Source: Synergistaceae bacterium (GTDB taxonomy: Bacteria; Synergistota; Synergistia; Synergistales; Synergistaceae). From it: 15,130 bases of DNA. Positions 1 through 5,886 of the stretch are shown piece after piece. Numbering within the stretch: position 1 is the stretch's first letter; every line of letters begins with the position of its first letter. The position numbers and the translations under genes are program-made. Under the pieces are notes generated by a model. It was not told where the DNA came from and ran no database searches. It saw only the letters and a program-made list of their open reading frames with translations. The stretch is from contig JAAZCN010000293.1 of assembly GCA_012513245.1 (NCBI GenBank), positions 1-15,130 of the forward strand, in the 5' to 3' direction.

Positions 1-9
1 AGGGAGGGT

Positions 10-25
10 CATGCGAGGACGACGG
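10..25 (+). repeat. Partial copy of GAYGACGG-ended hairpin repeat
   Basis: CATGCGAGGACGACGG resembles the 3' half of a hairpin repeat seen in fuller form at 9308-9340 (CATGCGGGGATGACGG) and, on the other strand, at 6688-6716. Another degenerate 3' half lies at 4278-4293. The 5' half is not seen here and may lie outside the window or be degenerate. Confidence 0.3.
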
Positions 26-48
26 AAGGGGCGTGTCTTAAAAGAACC

Positions 49-137
49 AATTCTCCGCTGAATGATTTAATCAGCAAATTCTCCGCAGCACGTACTATGC
101 TGCAAATTCACCGTGGCGTTGACGCCACAATTCCCGC
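49..137. repeat. Three tandem hairpins joined by an AAATTCTCC-type linker
   Basis: Three different small inverted repeats follow one another. They are GCTGA/TCAGC (57-61/71-75), GCAGCA/TGCTGC (85-90/98-103) and GTGGCG/CGCCAC (113-118/123-128). Near-identical linkers separate them: AATTCTCC at 49-56, AAATTCTCC at 76-84, AAATTCACC at 104-112 and AATTCCCGC at 129-137. Stem sequences differ completely while linkers and pairing are kept, so this is a designed-looking unit of about 24-28 nt and not simple duplication. It lies upstream of the abiE promoter. There is no U-tract, so it is not an ordinary terminator. Confidence 0.6.
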
Positions 138-160
138 GGCAGGTTACATTCCACAGGCCC

Positions 161-219
161 ATGTATAACAAAATATCTGTTGCAAAATTTAATTTTGAGT
201 GCTATATTTGGTTATAAAT
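161..219. promoter_or_regulatory. Large dyad over the abiE promoter, candidate AbiEi operator
   Basis: A 59-bp imperfect dyad is centred on base 190. Inner arms CAAAATT (183-189) and AATTTTG (191-197) pair perfectly. Middle arms AAATAT (171-176) and ATATTT (204-209) pair perfectly. Outer arms 161-169 and 211-219 match at 8 of 9 positions. In total 21 of 29 symmetric positions pair. It covers the likely -35/-10 region. AbiEi antitoxins of known systems repress their own promoter by binding inverted repeats, so this is a natural candidate operator; binding is inferred. Confidence 0.55.
180..208 (+). promoter_or_regulatory. Probable promoter of the abiE operon
   Basis: TTGCAA (180-185) and TATATT (203-208) are separated by 17 nt and lie just upstream of the first abiE gene. 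The -35 is a 4 of 6 match and the -10 a 5 of 6 match to the sigma-70 consensus. The elements lie inside the dyad centred on 190, which fits autorepression. Confidence 0.5.
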
Positions 220-241
220 ACTAGAAAAGCAAGGTGTGGAC

Positions 242-1027
242 ATGAGCAGAGGAAAAAGTATCGTATATGATGAATTTTATAAATCTCTGAATAAAGTGAT
301 GAGAAACAAGTCTTCACTTCAAATAGTGGATATATATTCTGCTTTTCCAGAGATGAAAGAGAAAACCGTTTCATGGTATATGCATAAACTTGTCCATGAT
401 GGAAAGGTCAACAGGGTCAAACATGGTGTGTATTCATTGAAAACCGCTGGTGAGATCGTTGTGCCATACGATCGTATACAGATGGCATCTAGAAAACTAT
501 ACGATGAAATGCAAGAATACGGCTATCCTTTCTACATATCAGGCATAGATGCTCTTATTGGGAAGATGCAGCACATCCCGGAGCAATATCCGGTGGTCAT
601 GGTGGTCGAGCAAAAATCGTCTTCGGTGATCAGAGAAGGATTAATTACAAAATCAAAGGTCGTTATCTCCAAAGAGGACGTAAAAAATATCAACAGAAAT
701 CTTTCTATGGTAAACGTTGATGTAATACTGTTGTCCGGAAAAAATTTCTCAGTACTTTCATCTGAGGGGATGGCCTTTCCCGAGAAAGGGTTTGTTGATT
801 TGTATTACGTCGTCACGCGTATAAAATATCCGATGTCGATGCAGGAACTTTCCCGAACGTATGAAAGTCTCACACGACATAAAAGTTTTTCACAGATAAG
901 AATATTAGATGCAGCAAAAGATACAGGAATATCCGATGAAATAACATGGCTGTTAAAAATTGCAAAAATGACTAAAGAAGCACAGGAGTTCGCCTTTATG
1001 CAATTGAGAGAAGTTTTAAGCAAATGA
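242..1027 (+). CDS. abiEi: AbiEi-like antitoxin (type IV TA / abortive infection)
   Basis: Predicted cytoplasmic protein of 261 residues. In AbiE systems AbiEi is the DNA-binding antitoxin that represses the operon and counteracts AbiEii without a stable complex. Residues about 24-68 look like a winged-helix: a helix pair around IVDIYSAF and TVSWYMHKLVHDGKV, then the short wing VKHGVYSLK. The middle part (GYPFYISGIDAL, VVMVVEQKSSSVI) resembles the AbiEi C-terminal region. I chose ATG 242 because AAGGTG (231-236) sits 5 nt upstream; the in-frame GTG at 236 overlaps that ribosome-binding site. The stop overlaps the next start as ATGA, so translation is probably coupled. The family call rests mainly on the wHTH plus the unmistakable AbiEii partner. 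The gene looks more AT-rich than the housekeeping genes, in keeping with horizontal transfer. Confidence 0.72.
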   Translation: MSRGKSIVYDEFYKSLNKVMRNKSSLQIVDIYSAFPEMKEKTVSWYMHKLVHDGKVNRVKHGVYSLKTAGEIVVPYDRIQMASRKLYDEMQEYGYPFYISGIDALIGKMQHIPEQYPVVMVVEQKSSSVIREGLITKSKVVISKEDVKNINRNLSMVNVDVILLSGKNFSVLSSEGMAFPEKGFVDLYYVVTRIKYPMSMQELSRTYESLTRHKSFSQIRILDAAKDTGISDEITWLLKIAKMTKEAQEFAFMQLREVLSK

Positions 1028-2238
1028 GCACTTACGGTCACTATCAGAATCTACTTCTTGACAGGGTGTCATTTGAACGTGGAACCATTGAAGCAAGGAT
1101 GATATTGGGCGGCTTCAATTCTATTTCGCGTTTTGAGCTATTTCTATGGGATTTGGAAATCCTTCTTCAGCTCCAAAAACGACTTGGGAGCAAAATAGTA
1201 CTTAAAGGAGGAGCTGCGGCACAGTTCTACATACCAATAAAAGCCCAGCGGACCAGTGTGGATATTGACGTTATATGCAGAGCATCAGAGATGGAAGTTC
1301 AAGACGTATTGTCTGAGATCGAACACTCATTAGGTGGCACGGGGGAAGTGTTTAAGTTCAGAAAACATATGCCGCAGAATCCGAGAATTGCGCTGTCATC
1401 TTTGTCTACCTATTTTATGACAGTTCCAACAACATGTACTGACAAGGAACTTATAGGGAGAGGTGCTAAACAGGAAGTCAAACTTGAACTCTTGTTTGTC
1501 GATGAAGAATATCCCATCAATAAGATTCAATCACCTCAATTATTTGCAGTTGAGACTGATGCTATTTTCAACGTACTTCCTTTTGAATGCCTATTTGCCG
1601 ACAAACTAACAACTTTGGGGCCTAACACTATTGGTATCCCGGATGAACGATCTGATGAGCAGTTCAAACAGATATATGATCTTGTTACAATGTTCGATGC
1701 TAACTCCGGATACACGCTGGAAAAAGTAGATGCCATCAAGGAACATTACCAAAACGCAGCACATCATGAGTGCAGGCTACACAGTATAGCCTACGATGAG
1801 AGGCATCTTCTTGAAGACATGAGCAACATTATATCCAAGCTGCGCGATATAGAAAACGACGACCAACTAACGAGGATAGCCAATGATTTCCAATCTCTTT
1901 ATATTAAGCGGACTCAAATCAGGACAAAGTCAGATTGGGCTACTGCTCTAACAAAATTACAGCTTTTGACAGAGAGGATATTCGAAAATAATAGAAATAT
2001 TGACATGATCGAAGAAATTGAGGAACTGATAACCAAATTACAATTTAATGATATTCGTGGTCCGGAAAGAGGTAAAAAAATAATCGCTGTGAAAAAAGCA
2101 TTAAAAATCATTTGCAACGGTATACCTAATATAAGGGCAGATCTTTTCAACAAAAAACCAGAGCGTGTCATTTGGGAGTTGTTGTTGCACAAAGACATGG
2201 AAAATATTACTGTTGCGTTAGAAAATATTTTAGGGTGA
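1024..2238 (+). CDS. abiEii: AbiEii/AbiGii-family nucleotidyltransferase toxin
   Basis: Protein of 404 residues. The family is a DNA-polymerase-beta-like nucleotidyltransferase; related MenT toxins add nucleotides to tRNA and stop translation, and AbiEii toxins are bacteriostatic and can abort phage infection. Key motifs are visible: KGGAAAQF (61-68) followed by RTSVDIDV (76-83) gives the GG-x(n)-RxSxDID signature with metal ligands D80 and D82. A likely third acidic position is E155 in EVKLELLF. FADKLTTLG (191-199, K194) and the R209...YDL region (D219) match the later conserved basic/acidic motifs. The catalytic residues are intact, so the toxin is probably active. The gene starts inside the antitoxin stop codon (ATGA) with only a weak upstream GAGAG, so expression should depend on antitoxin translation. 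Substrate nucleotide and tRNA target cannot be read from the sequence. Confidence 0.85.
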   Translation: MSTYGHYQNLLLDRVSFERGTIEARMILGGFNSISRFELFLWDLEILLQLQKRLGSKIVLKGGAAAQFYIPIKAQRTSVDIDVICRASEMEVQDVLSEIEHSLGGTGEVFKFRKHMPQNPRIALSSLSTYFMTVPTTCTDKELIGRGAKQEVKLELLFVDEEYPINKIQSPQLFAVETDAIFNVLPFECLFADKLTTLGPNTIGIPDERSDEQFKQIYDLVTMFDANSGYTLEKVDAIKEHYQNAAHHECRLHSIAYDERHLLEDMSNIISKLRDIENDDQLTRIANDFQSLYIKRTQIRTKSDWATALTKLQLLTERIFENNRNIDMIEEIEELITKLQFNDIRGPERGKKIIAVKKALKIICNGIPNIRADLFNKKPERVIWELLLHKDMENITVALENILG

Positions 2239-2286
2239 ATTGCAATTACAATGGTGAAGGTAATTTATTGTGGAATACGTACTAAT

Positions 2287-2327
2287 TGATACATATTAAT
2301 TGACATAGTGCGCATAATTATGTATCA
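2287..2327. promoter_or_regulatory. Candidate operator, 9-bp inverted repeat over promoter
   Basis: TGATACATA (2287-2295) is a perfect inverted partner of TATGTATCA (2319-2327), centred on 2307. Several interior positions also pair, giving 14 of 20 symmetric positions. One arm lies just upstream of the -35, the other covers the -10, a typical layout for autorepression by a TA antitoxin. The downstream antitoxin carries an HTH and is the obvious candidate ligand (inference). Confidence 0.6.
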
Positions 2328-2328
2328 T
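2300..2328 (+). promoter_or_regulatory. Strong sigma-70-type promoter of the second TA operon
   Basis: A perfect TTGACA (2300-2305) is followed after 17 nt by TATCAT (2323-2328), a 5 of 6 match. It lies about 24 nt upstream of the toxin start codon, so the leader is short. It shows that this TA pair has its own promoter and need not be read from abiE. Confidence 0.7.
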
Positions 2329-2351
2329 AATGTTGTCTGGGAGGTCGTCCA

Positions 2352-2762
2352 ATGAGCCAACATTACGATCAGAATTATTCTAAGGAAAAAATCACAGAAG
2401 TTTTAAGAAAAATCCAGGACTGCATTCGTAAAGGTAGATATACGATCGCAAAGAATAGCAACAGAGAAGAGAATCTTGACTTTATTCGGGAATATAATCT
2501 TATGTCCAAGAGGCAAAGACAGATACTTCTTCAGATCAAGCCTGAAGATTTTTGTTACTCGTTACAAAATAAAAATATCGGATTTGAGCATGAAACGCTC
2601 TATGTTTATTGTCCACAGGTGAGGTTGTTCAATTTCGATAACGAAGAGAAACGGGTTGATTTATATATTAAATTTAACATCGTTGAAAATAAAGCAGGTT
2701 ATCTGGTGATAGTGGTTTCATTTCATGAACGGAACAAGCCGATCGATTATTGTTTCAGATGA
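2352..2762 (+). CDS. Probable toxin paired with MqsA/Panacea antitoxin
   Basis: Small protein of 136 residues with an alpha-beta pattern: helical N-terminus (SKEKITEVLRKIQDCIRKG), a basic segment IAKNSNREENLDFI, a helix MSKRQRQILLQI, then EDFCYSLQN and C-terminal strands ending VDLYIKFNI...YLVIVVSFHERNKPIDYCF. This overall plan fits small ribonuclease toxins of the MqsR/RelE type, with His and Arg in the last strand (SFHERNKP) as possible catalytic residues. I do not recognise a named family with certainty. The toxin call rests on size, on being the first gene of a two-gene operon 27 bp ahead of an antitoxin-like gene, and on toxin-first order as in mqsRA and higBA. GGGAGG (2339-2344) lies 7 nt before the ATG. 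Target and mechanism are not readable. Confidence 0.6.
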   Translation: MSQHYDQNYSKEKITEVLRKIQDCIRKGRYTIAKNSNREENLDFIREYNLMSKRQRQILLQIKPEDFCYSLQNKNIGFEHETLYVYCPQVRLFNFDNEEKRVDLYIKFNIVENKAGYLVIVVSFHERNKPIDYCFR

Positions 2763-2789
2763 TCATCGAGTTCTAAGGGAGGGATATTA

Positions 2790-3788
2790 ATGAGTGAACA
2801 GACAGTTTTTTGCCCGGAGTGCAGAGAGGATGTAAGATATTCTGTCATAAAGAGGGAAGAGACCGCAAAATTAAAGGGAGAGACCTATGAATTTGTTTCA
2901 CATATAGCTTTTTGTGAAAAATGCGGGGAAGAAATTTATGTTGCTCTGCTTGAGGATAGAAATCTGAAGGCCCTGTATGATGCCTATCGTCAAAGGCATG
3001 ACATTATCTCTCTTGAAAATATCAGGGCCATTCCGGAAAAGTATGGTATTGGTAAAAGGCCTCTCTCTCTCTTGTTGGGATGGGGAGAATTGACGTTTAG
3101 CCGTTATTATGACGGAGATATACCCACAAAACAGTATTCGCAAATATTAAAGAAGATTTATTCCGATCCAGTCTATTACCTTTCATCTCTACTAGAAGGT
3201 AATAAAGACAAATTAAAAAGTGATAAAACATATGAAAAAAGCAAAGCCGAAACGGAAAAACTTTTGAATAACCCTGAAGGACAAATGACTAAAATGGATA
3301 TTGTTGTTGATTATCTGTTGTCGGGATGTCGTGATATTACTCCTCTTTCTTTGCAAAAAGTGCTCTATTATGTTCAGGGTTTTCACTCTGCGTTTTATGG
3401 CACATTCTTATTTACAGAAGAGTGTGAAGCCTGGATTCACGGGCCAGTTTACCCCGACGTTTATAGATGGTACAAAAAATATTGTTTTGATCCCATTGAT
3501 GGTGTGAATGAGTTCGATGTCTCTTTGCTTTCAGTGGAAGAAAAAATTCTTCTTGACAGCATTATCAGAAATGTTTGTTGCTACAGCGGCAAGACACTTG
3601 AGTCATTTACACATACAGAAACGCCTTGGAGTACGGCACGAAGCGGGTTGCCAGCCGACGCGATATCCAAAATGATCATCCATCGAGAGACGATCGGTAG
3701 TTATTTTTCCTCTGTAAAGAAGAAGTACCACATGCTTAACCCCGCAAATATAAAAGACTATATGCACGATATGTTTTCGCAGGTATGA
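2790..3788 (+). CDS. Antitoxin: MqsA-like zinc/HTH fused to Panacea (SocA/DUF4065) domain
   Basis: Protein of 332 residues in three parts. Residues 8-45 carry CxxC-x30-CxxC (C8, C11, C42, C45), the spacing seen in the MqsA zinc domain. Residues about 73-127 form an Xre-like HTH containing LLGWGELTFSRYYDGDIP, also as in MqsA. Residues about 168-330 match the Panacea/SocA (DUF4065) domain, with SLQKVLYYVQGFHSAFYG (187-204) and AWIHGPVYPDVY (214-225). Panacea is a known hyper-promiscuous toxin-neutralising domain. The HTH would repress the operon, probably at the dyad 2287-2327, and the Panacea part would neutralise the upstream toxin. A strong ribosome-binding site, AAGGGAGGG (2775-2783), precedes the ATG by 6 nt, favouring antitoxin excess. 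The roles of zinc domain versus Panacea in neutralisation are inferred. Confidence 0.82.
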   Translation: MSEQTVFCPECREDVRYSVIKREETAKLKGETYEFVSHIAFCEKCGEEIYVALLEDRNLKALYDAYRQRHDIISLENIRAIPEKYGIGKRPLSLLLGWGELTFSRYYDGDIPTKQYSQILKKIYSDPVYYLSSLLEGNKDKLKSDKTYEKSKAETEKLLNNPEGQMTKMDIVVDYLLSGCRDITPLSLQKVLYYVQGFHSAFYGTFLFTEECEAWIHGPVYPDVYRWYKKYCFDPIDGVNEFDVSLLSVEEKILLDSIIRNVCCYSGKTLESFTHTETPWSTARSGLPADAISKMIIHRETIGSYFSSVKKKYHMLNPANIKDYMHDMFSQV

Positions 3789-3819
3789 AAGGGATGGGAC
3801 TGCGGCGGGCGCGTGCCGC

Positions 3820-3912
3820 GGGAGTCGGTGGCAAATCTATTGCAAATTGGTTGGGGAGTCAATGGTTAGGGCTGGCAAGCGATAGGCGAGCATTGGCAAG
3901 CTGTCGGCAAGC
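3820..3912 (-). repeat. 7+4-nt direct-repeat array A1 (GGGAGTC/GCAAAT block, then GGCAAGC x4)
   Basis: Seven-base words recur every 10-11 nt. GGGAGTC (3820), GCAAATC (3831), GCAAATT (3842), GGGGAGT (3853) and GGTTAGG (3864) are followed by GGCAAGC (3874), GGCGAGC (3885), GGCAAGC (3895) and GGCAAGC (3906). The separators are short and variable: GATA, ATT, TGTC, AGTT. On the minus strand this reads like the arrays at 4388-4429 and 9373-9459, including the same GGGAGTC-type block and the flank AGTTGTTAAGACG. It starts about 30 nt after the antitoxin stop codon. Apparent short ORFs across it are artefacts of the repeat. Confidence 0.75.
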
Positions 3913-3969
3913 AGTTGTTAAGACGACCCTTTGGCCCTCTTCGTCTCCCTCGGACGCAACTGATCGCGA

Positions 3970-4034
3970 GAGTACTGTTCCCCTTTAGGGGAAACATTTT
4001 AAACTAACATTAGTACTCGAAGCATTTCGAATGC
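3970..4034 (+). repeat. Structured hairpin module M1
   Basis: Outer arms GAGTACT (3970-3976) and AGTACTC (4012-4018) pair perfectly. They enclose a hairpin, CCCC/GGGG (3980-3983/3988-3991) extended by GTT/AAAC, with loop TTTA. A second hairpin follows: GCATT (4022-4026), TCG, AATGC (4030-4034). The same architecture, with different stem bases, recurs at 4050-4113 and on the minus strand at 4205-4265. Confidence 0.65.
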
Positions 4035-4049
4035 GTTTTGAGATCAGAA

Positions 4050-4113
4050 GGACACCGTTTCTCGTTAGAGAAACTCTTAAGATAAACATCAGTGTCCGCA
4101 CTATTTCGAGTGC
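4050..4113 (+). repeat. Structured hairpin module M2
   Basis: Outer arms GGACAC (4050-4055) and GTGTCC (4092-4097) enclose GTTTCTC/GAGAAAC (4057-4063/4068-4074) with loop GTTA. The follow-on hairpin is GCACT/AGTGC (4098-4102/4109-4113), loop ATTTCG. Compared with M1, both the outer and inner stems have changed on both arms. A 25-nt segment at its end recurs exactly at 9212-9236. Confidence 0.65.
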
Positions 4114-4154
4114 GTTTCGAGAGGGGGGGCCAGTGGCTTTTGTCTGAGCCTTGA

Positions 4155-4185
4155 AAACTCAGTCATAGCCTAAGTTGAAAGCCGC
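4155..4185 (-). repeat. Inter-module conserved block (CR), copy 1
   Basis: The reverse complement of this 31-nt block matches 9256-9286 at 28 of 31 positions, including GGCTATGACTGAGTTT. In both places it lies next to an M-type hairpin module and a GATCGGGG or CCCCGATC junction, so the modules form a composite repeat. Confidence 0.6.
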
Positions 4186-4204
4186 TCCCCGATCTCGAAG
4201 CGCA

Positions 4205-4265
4205 CTCGAAATGGTTCGAGCACTAAGGTTGATCTAATATGTTTTCCTAACGGAAAACTGTACTC
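4205..4265 (-). repeat. Structured hairpin module M3 (inverted)
   Basis: Read on the minus strand it repeats the M1/M2 plan. The outer arms are at 4260-4265 and 4218-4223. The inner hairpin is GTTTTCC/GGAAAAC (4241-4247/4252-4258) with loop GTTA on the minus strand. The follow-on hairpin is CTCGAA/TTCGAG (4205-4210/4215-4220). One outer pair is G.T on the minus strand but C/A on the plus strand, suggesting that any RNA is read from the minus strand here. Confidence 0.6.
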
Positions 4266-4277
4266 TCCCGATTGGAG

Positions 4278-4293
4278 CACTCGAGGACGACGG
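4278..4293 (+). repeat. Partial copy of GAYGACGG-ended hairpin repeat
   Basis: CACTCGAGGACGACGG is the same 3'-half motif as at 10-25 and 9325-9340. It sits between module M3 and the GCTCAGC array, the same position that the fuller copy holds at 9308-9340. Confidence 0.35.
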
Positions 4294-4330
4294 AACTTTT
4301 GAAGATTTAATTTATTAAGGTTTTACAACT

Positions 4331-4374
4331 GCTCAGCTATTGCTCAGCAACCGCTCAGCCATCCATTGCTCAGC
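4331..4374 (+). repeat. 7+4-nt direct-repeat array A2a (GCTCAGC x4)
   Basis: GCTCAGC occurs at 4331, 4342, 4353 and 4368 with separators TATT, AACC and CATCCATT. It is preceded by TTTTACAACT, a lead-in shared with the array upstream of ftsH. Cores are identical while separators vary. Confidence 0.8.
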
Positions 4375-4387
4375 TGCCCCTACAACT

Positions 4388-4429
4388 GCTTGCCAACGTT
4401 TGCCTATCGCTTGCCCGCTTCTGCACGCC
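4388..4429 (+). repeat. 7+4-nt direct-repeat array A2b (GCTTGCC type)
   Basis: GCTTGCC (4388), GTTTGCC (4398), GCTTGCC (4409) and the degenerate GCACGCC (4423) follow TACAACT. This is the inverted counterpart of array A1: CAACTGCTTGCC and TATCGCTTGCC occur in both, but this copy appears to lack one 10-11-nt unit. Together A1 and A2b flank the hairpin modules as distant inverted repeats. Confidence 0.7.
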
Positions 4430-4442
4430 AGTTATCACCTAT

Positions 4443-4571
4443 CGCAATTGGGGCAGAGAGTAGATGATGACGATGCAACACGAAAAATTCAAGCTAAGAC
4501 GTATTAAGCATACGTCGAAGTGAAGGATTTTTCGTGTTGTGAAGTCAGGGCTGCTCTATGCCCCAATTGCG
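4443..4571 (+). repeat. 129-nt palindromic element E, copy 1
   Basis: Three nested stems share the centre near 4507. The ends CGCAATTGGGGCA (4443-4455) and TGCCCCAATTGCG (4559-4571) pair perfectly, and pairing continues to 4463/4551 with one mismatch and one G.T. The middle stem of 13 bp is perfect (4476-4488/4527-4539). The inner stem GACGTAT/ATACGTC (4498-4504/4510-4516) has a 5-nt loop. A second full copy lies inverted at 6491-6620. It carries no ORF and no visible target-site duplication, so it could be a MITE-like element or a structured RNA. It ends 8 nt before the -35 of the tRNA-Gly promoter. Confidence 0.8.
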
Positions 4572-4579
4572 CCTCCCAC

Positions 4580-4609
4580 TTGACAGGGGAGTGATGACAG
4601 TGCTATCAT
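4580..4609 (+). promoter_or_regulatory. tRNA-Gly promoter with extended -10
   Basis: A perfect TTGACA (4580-4585) and TATCAT (4604-4609) are spaced 18 nt apart. TG at 4601-4602 gives an extended -10 (TGCTATCAT). The tRNA starts 11 nt after the -10, so the 5' leader is very short. Confidence 0.75.
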
Positions 4610-4620
4610 TCCTCCGTTGC

Positions 4621-4696
4621 GCGGAAATAGCTCAGCTGGTAGAGCGATGGCCTTCCAAGCCGTAGGTCGCGGGTTCGAGTCCCGTTTTCCGCTCCA
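4621..4696 (+). tRNA. tRNA-Gly (anticodon UCC)
   Basis: A full cloverleaf of 76 nt with encoded CCA. The acceptor is GCGGAAA/TTTCCGC and the discriminator is T. The D-arm is GCTC/GAGC. The anticodon stem ATGGC/GCCGT has loop CTTCCAA, giving anticodon TCC. The T-arm is GCGGG-TTCGAGT-CCCGT. It decodes GGA and probably other glycine codons. It is a single-gene transcript bounded by its own promoter and terminator. Confidence 0.97.
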
Positions 4697-4706
4697 GGAT
4701 ATTTAG

Positions 4707-4734
4707 AGTCCCTGCCTTTGGCAGGGGCTTTTTT
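4707..4734 (+). terminator. Rho-independent terminator of tRNA-Gly
   Basis: CCCTGCC (4710-4716) and GGCAGGG (4720-4726) form the stem, extended outward to about 10 bp with one G.T. The loop is TTT, and CTTTTTT follows. It separates the tRNA from tilS. Confidence 0.9.
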
Positions 4735-4776
4735 CTTTCCCAAAAAGCTTAATGTGTGTATAGTATTAGTGCAAAT

Positions 4777-4806
4777 TTGAACCAATTTCCAACGCTCTTT
4801 TTATAA
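4777..4806 (+). promoter_or_regulatory. Possible promoter of tilS-hpt
   Basis: TTGAAC (4777-4782) and TTATAA (4801-4806), 18 nt apart, lie 34 nt before the tilS start. The match is moderate; some promoter is needed here because the tRNA terminator lies upstream. Confidence 0.35.
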
Positions 4807-4839
4807 GAAGTTCAGGGTGTTTGGCTAAGGAGAAATTAT

Positions 4840-5886
4840 ATGAAAAAACTTAATGCCTCTTACAAAAAAATAAAGGCTGCAGGGGAACGTCAGGGTTGGT
4901 GGGATTCTGAAGGTCTTGTTGCTGCACTTTCCGGCGGCGGGGATTCTGTAGCGATGCTCTGGCTTCTTCACCGTTTCTATAAGGGAAGGATCGTGGCTGC
5001 ACACCTCGATCACTGTACACGTGAAGGGATGTCCCACGTGGATGCGGTCTTCTCTAGGGACCTTTGCGAGAAGTTGGGTATTAAATGCATAGTGAAAACT
5101 GTCGAGGTCTATCAGGAACGTTTGACGGGCGAGTCTTTTGAAATGGCAGGACGCAGGGAGCGTTACACCCATTTCTACGAGACGGCGGAAACAGAAAAGC
5201 TGCCCTTTATAGCGGTCGGCCATTCTGCTGACGATGTGGTTGAGACACAGCTCATGAATCTTTTTAGAGGGACGGGGCTTGAGGGTCTCAGAGGTATACC
5301 CGAGACGCGCGGCATGATAGTCCGTCCGATCATTGATTTCCGTAGAGATGAACTCAGGGAGATACTTCGTGATAATTGTGTTGAGTGGCGTGAAGACGCG
5401 AGCAATACCGACACTGTTTACAAGCGGAACAGGGTGAGGGAAGAGCTTATCCCATGGATAAAGGAAAACTTGAACCCGAATTTTGAGTCTGCCATGGTCG
5501 GTCTGTCAAAGCAGATAGACGCTGAGCTTGAGCATAAGCAGAAAGTTACGGAGAAACACATTGAGGATGTTGTGATCAATATTCCTCCTGCCATCGTCTG
5601 CTGGTCTCCTGCCTTCATCAAAAATATACCGAACGTGGAACTGATAGATATGCTGAGGCTGCAGGGATTGATGCTGGATCTTCCCAGACTTGACAGGGAC
5701 AGGACTTTAAACCTGGCAGCCCTTATCCGAAGGGGAGGGAAATGGCGCTTCCAATGGGCAAGGGATATTGAGGTATGTTATTCGAACAGGGGCATGGGAT
5801 GGCTGCATCGTGAAGATATTGGAAAAGGCGTAGCGAAAAATAAGCAAAATACCGAAAGATCAGACCTTCCATGGTGGGCGAGATAG
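4840..5886 (+). CDS. tilS: tRNA(Ile)-lysidine synthase TilS
   Basis: Protein of 348 residues. It ligates lysine to C34 of tRNA-Ile(CAU) using ATP, changing its decoding from AUG to AUA. The N-type ATP-pyrophosphatase domain is clear: PP-loop SGGGDS (31-36), AHLDHCTREG in the place of the family's HxNHxLR motif, GHSADDVVET (from H128), then RGTGLEGLRGI. Next comes WREDASNTDTVYKRNRVREELIP, the conserved DxSN...RNxxR block. It is shorter than the roughly 430-470 residues of E. coli or Bacillus enzymes and nearer the short forms lacking the full C-terminal domains. TAAGGAG (4826-4832) sits 7 nt before ATG. AUA codons are common in the neighbouring genes, so the enzyme should matter to this host. 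It is the first gene of the tilS-hpt-ftsH cluster. Confidence 0.95.
   Translation: MKKLNASYKKIKAAGERQGWWDSEGLVAALSGGGDSVAMLWLLHRFYKGRIVAAHLDHCTREGMSHVDAVFSRDLCEKLGIKCIVKTVEVYQERLTGESFEMAGRRERYTHFYETAETEKLPFIAVGHSADDVVETQLMNLFRGTGLEGLRGIPETRGMIVRPIIDFRRDELREILRDNCVEWREDASNTDTVYKRNRVREELIPWIKENLNPNFESAMVGLSKQIDAELEHKQKVTEKHIEDVVINIPPAIVCWSPAFIKNIPNVELIDMLRLQGLMLDLPRLDRDRTLNLAALIRRGGKWRFQWARDIEVCYSNRGMGWLHREDIGKGVAKNKQNTERSDLPWWAR

Noticed and set aside
3802..3819. GC-rich hairpin (GCGGC/GCCGC) as terminator of the TA operon
   Set aside because: The stem is only 5 bp and no U-run follows; it merges into the repeat array.
3785..3988. 67-codon open frame on the plus strand after the antitoxin gene
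   Set aside because: It overlaps the antitoxin stop and runs through the GGCAAGC repeat array; its protein has no domain-like features and it has no clear ribosome-binding site.
4331..4429. Possible CRISPR array
   Set aside because: Repeat and separator (7+4 nt) are far too short, separators are not unique spacers and no cas gene is present.
4630..4636. GCTCAGC inside tRNA-Gly as another array unit
   Set aside because: It is the normal D-arm sequence of the tRNA (GCTCAG), a coincidence with the array core.
4621..4696. tRNA-Gly as an integration site for the TA block
   Set aside because: No repeated tRNA 3' end and no integrase are visible, and the block lies on the 5' side of the tRNA.
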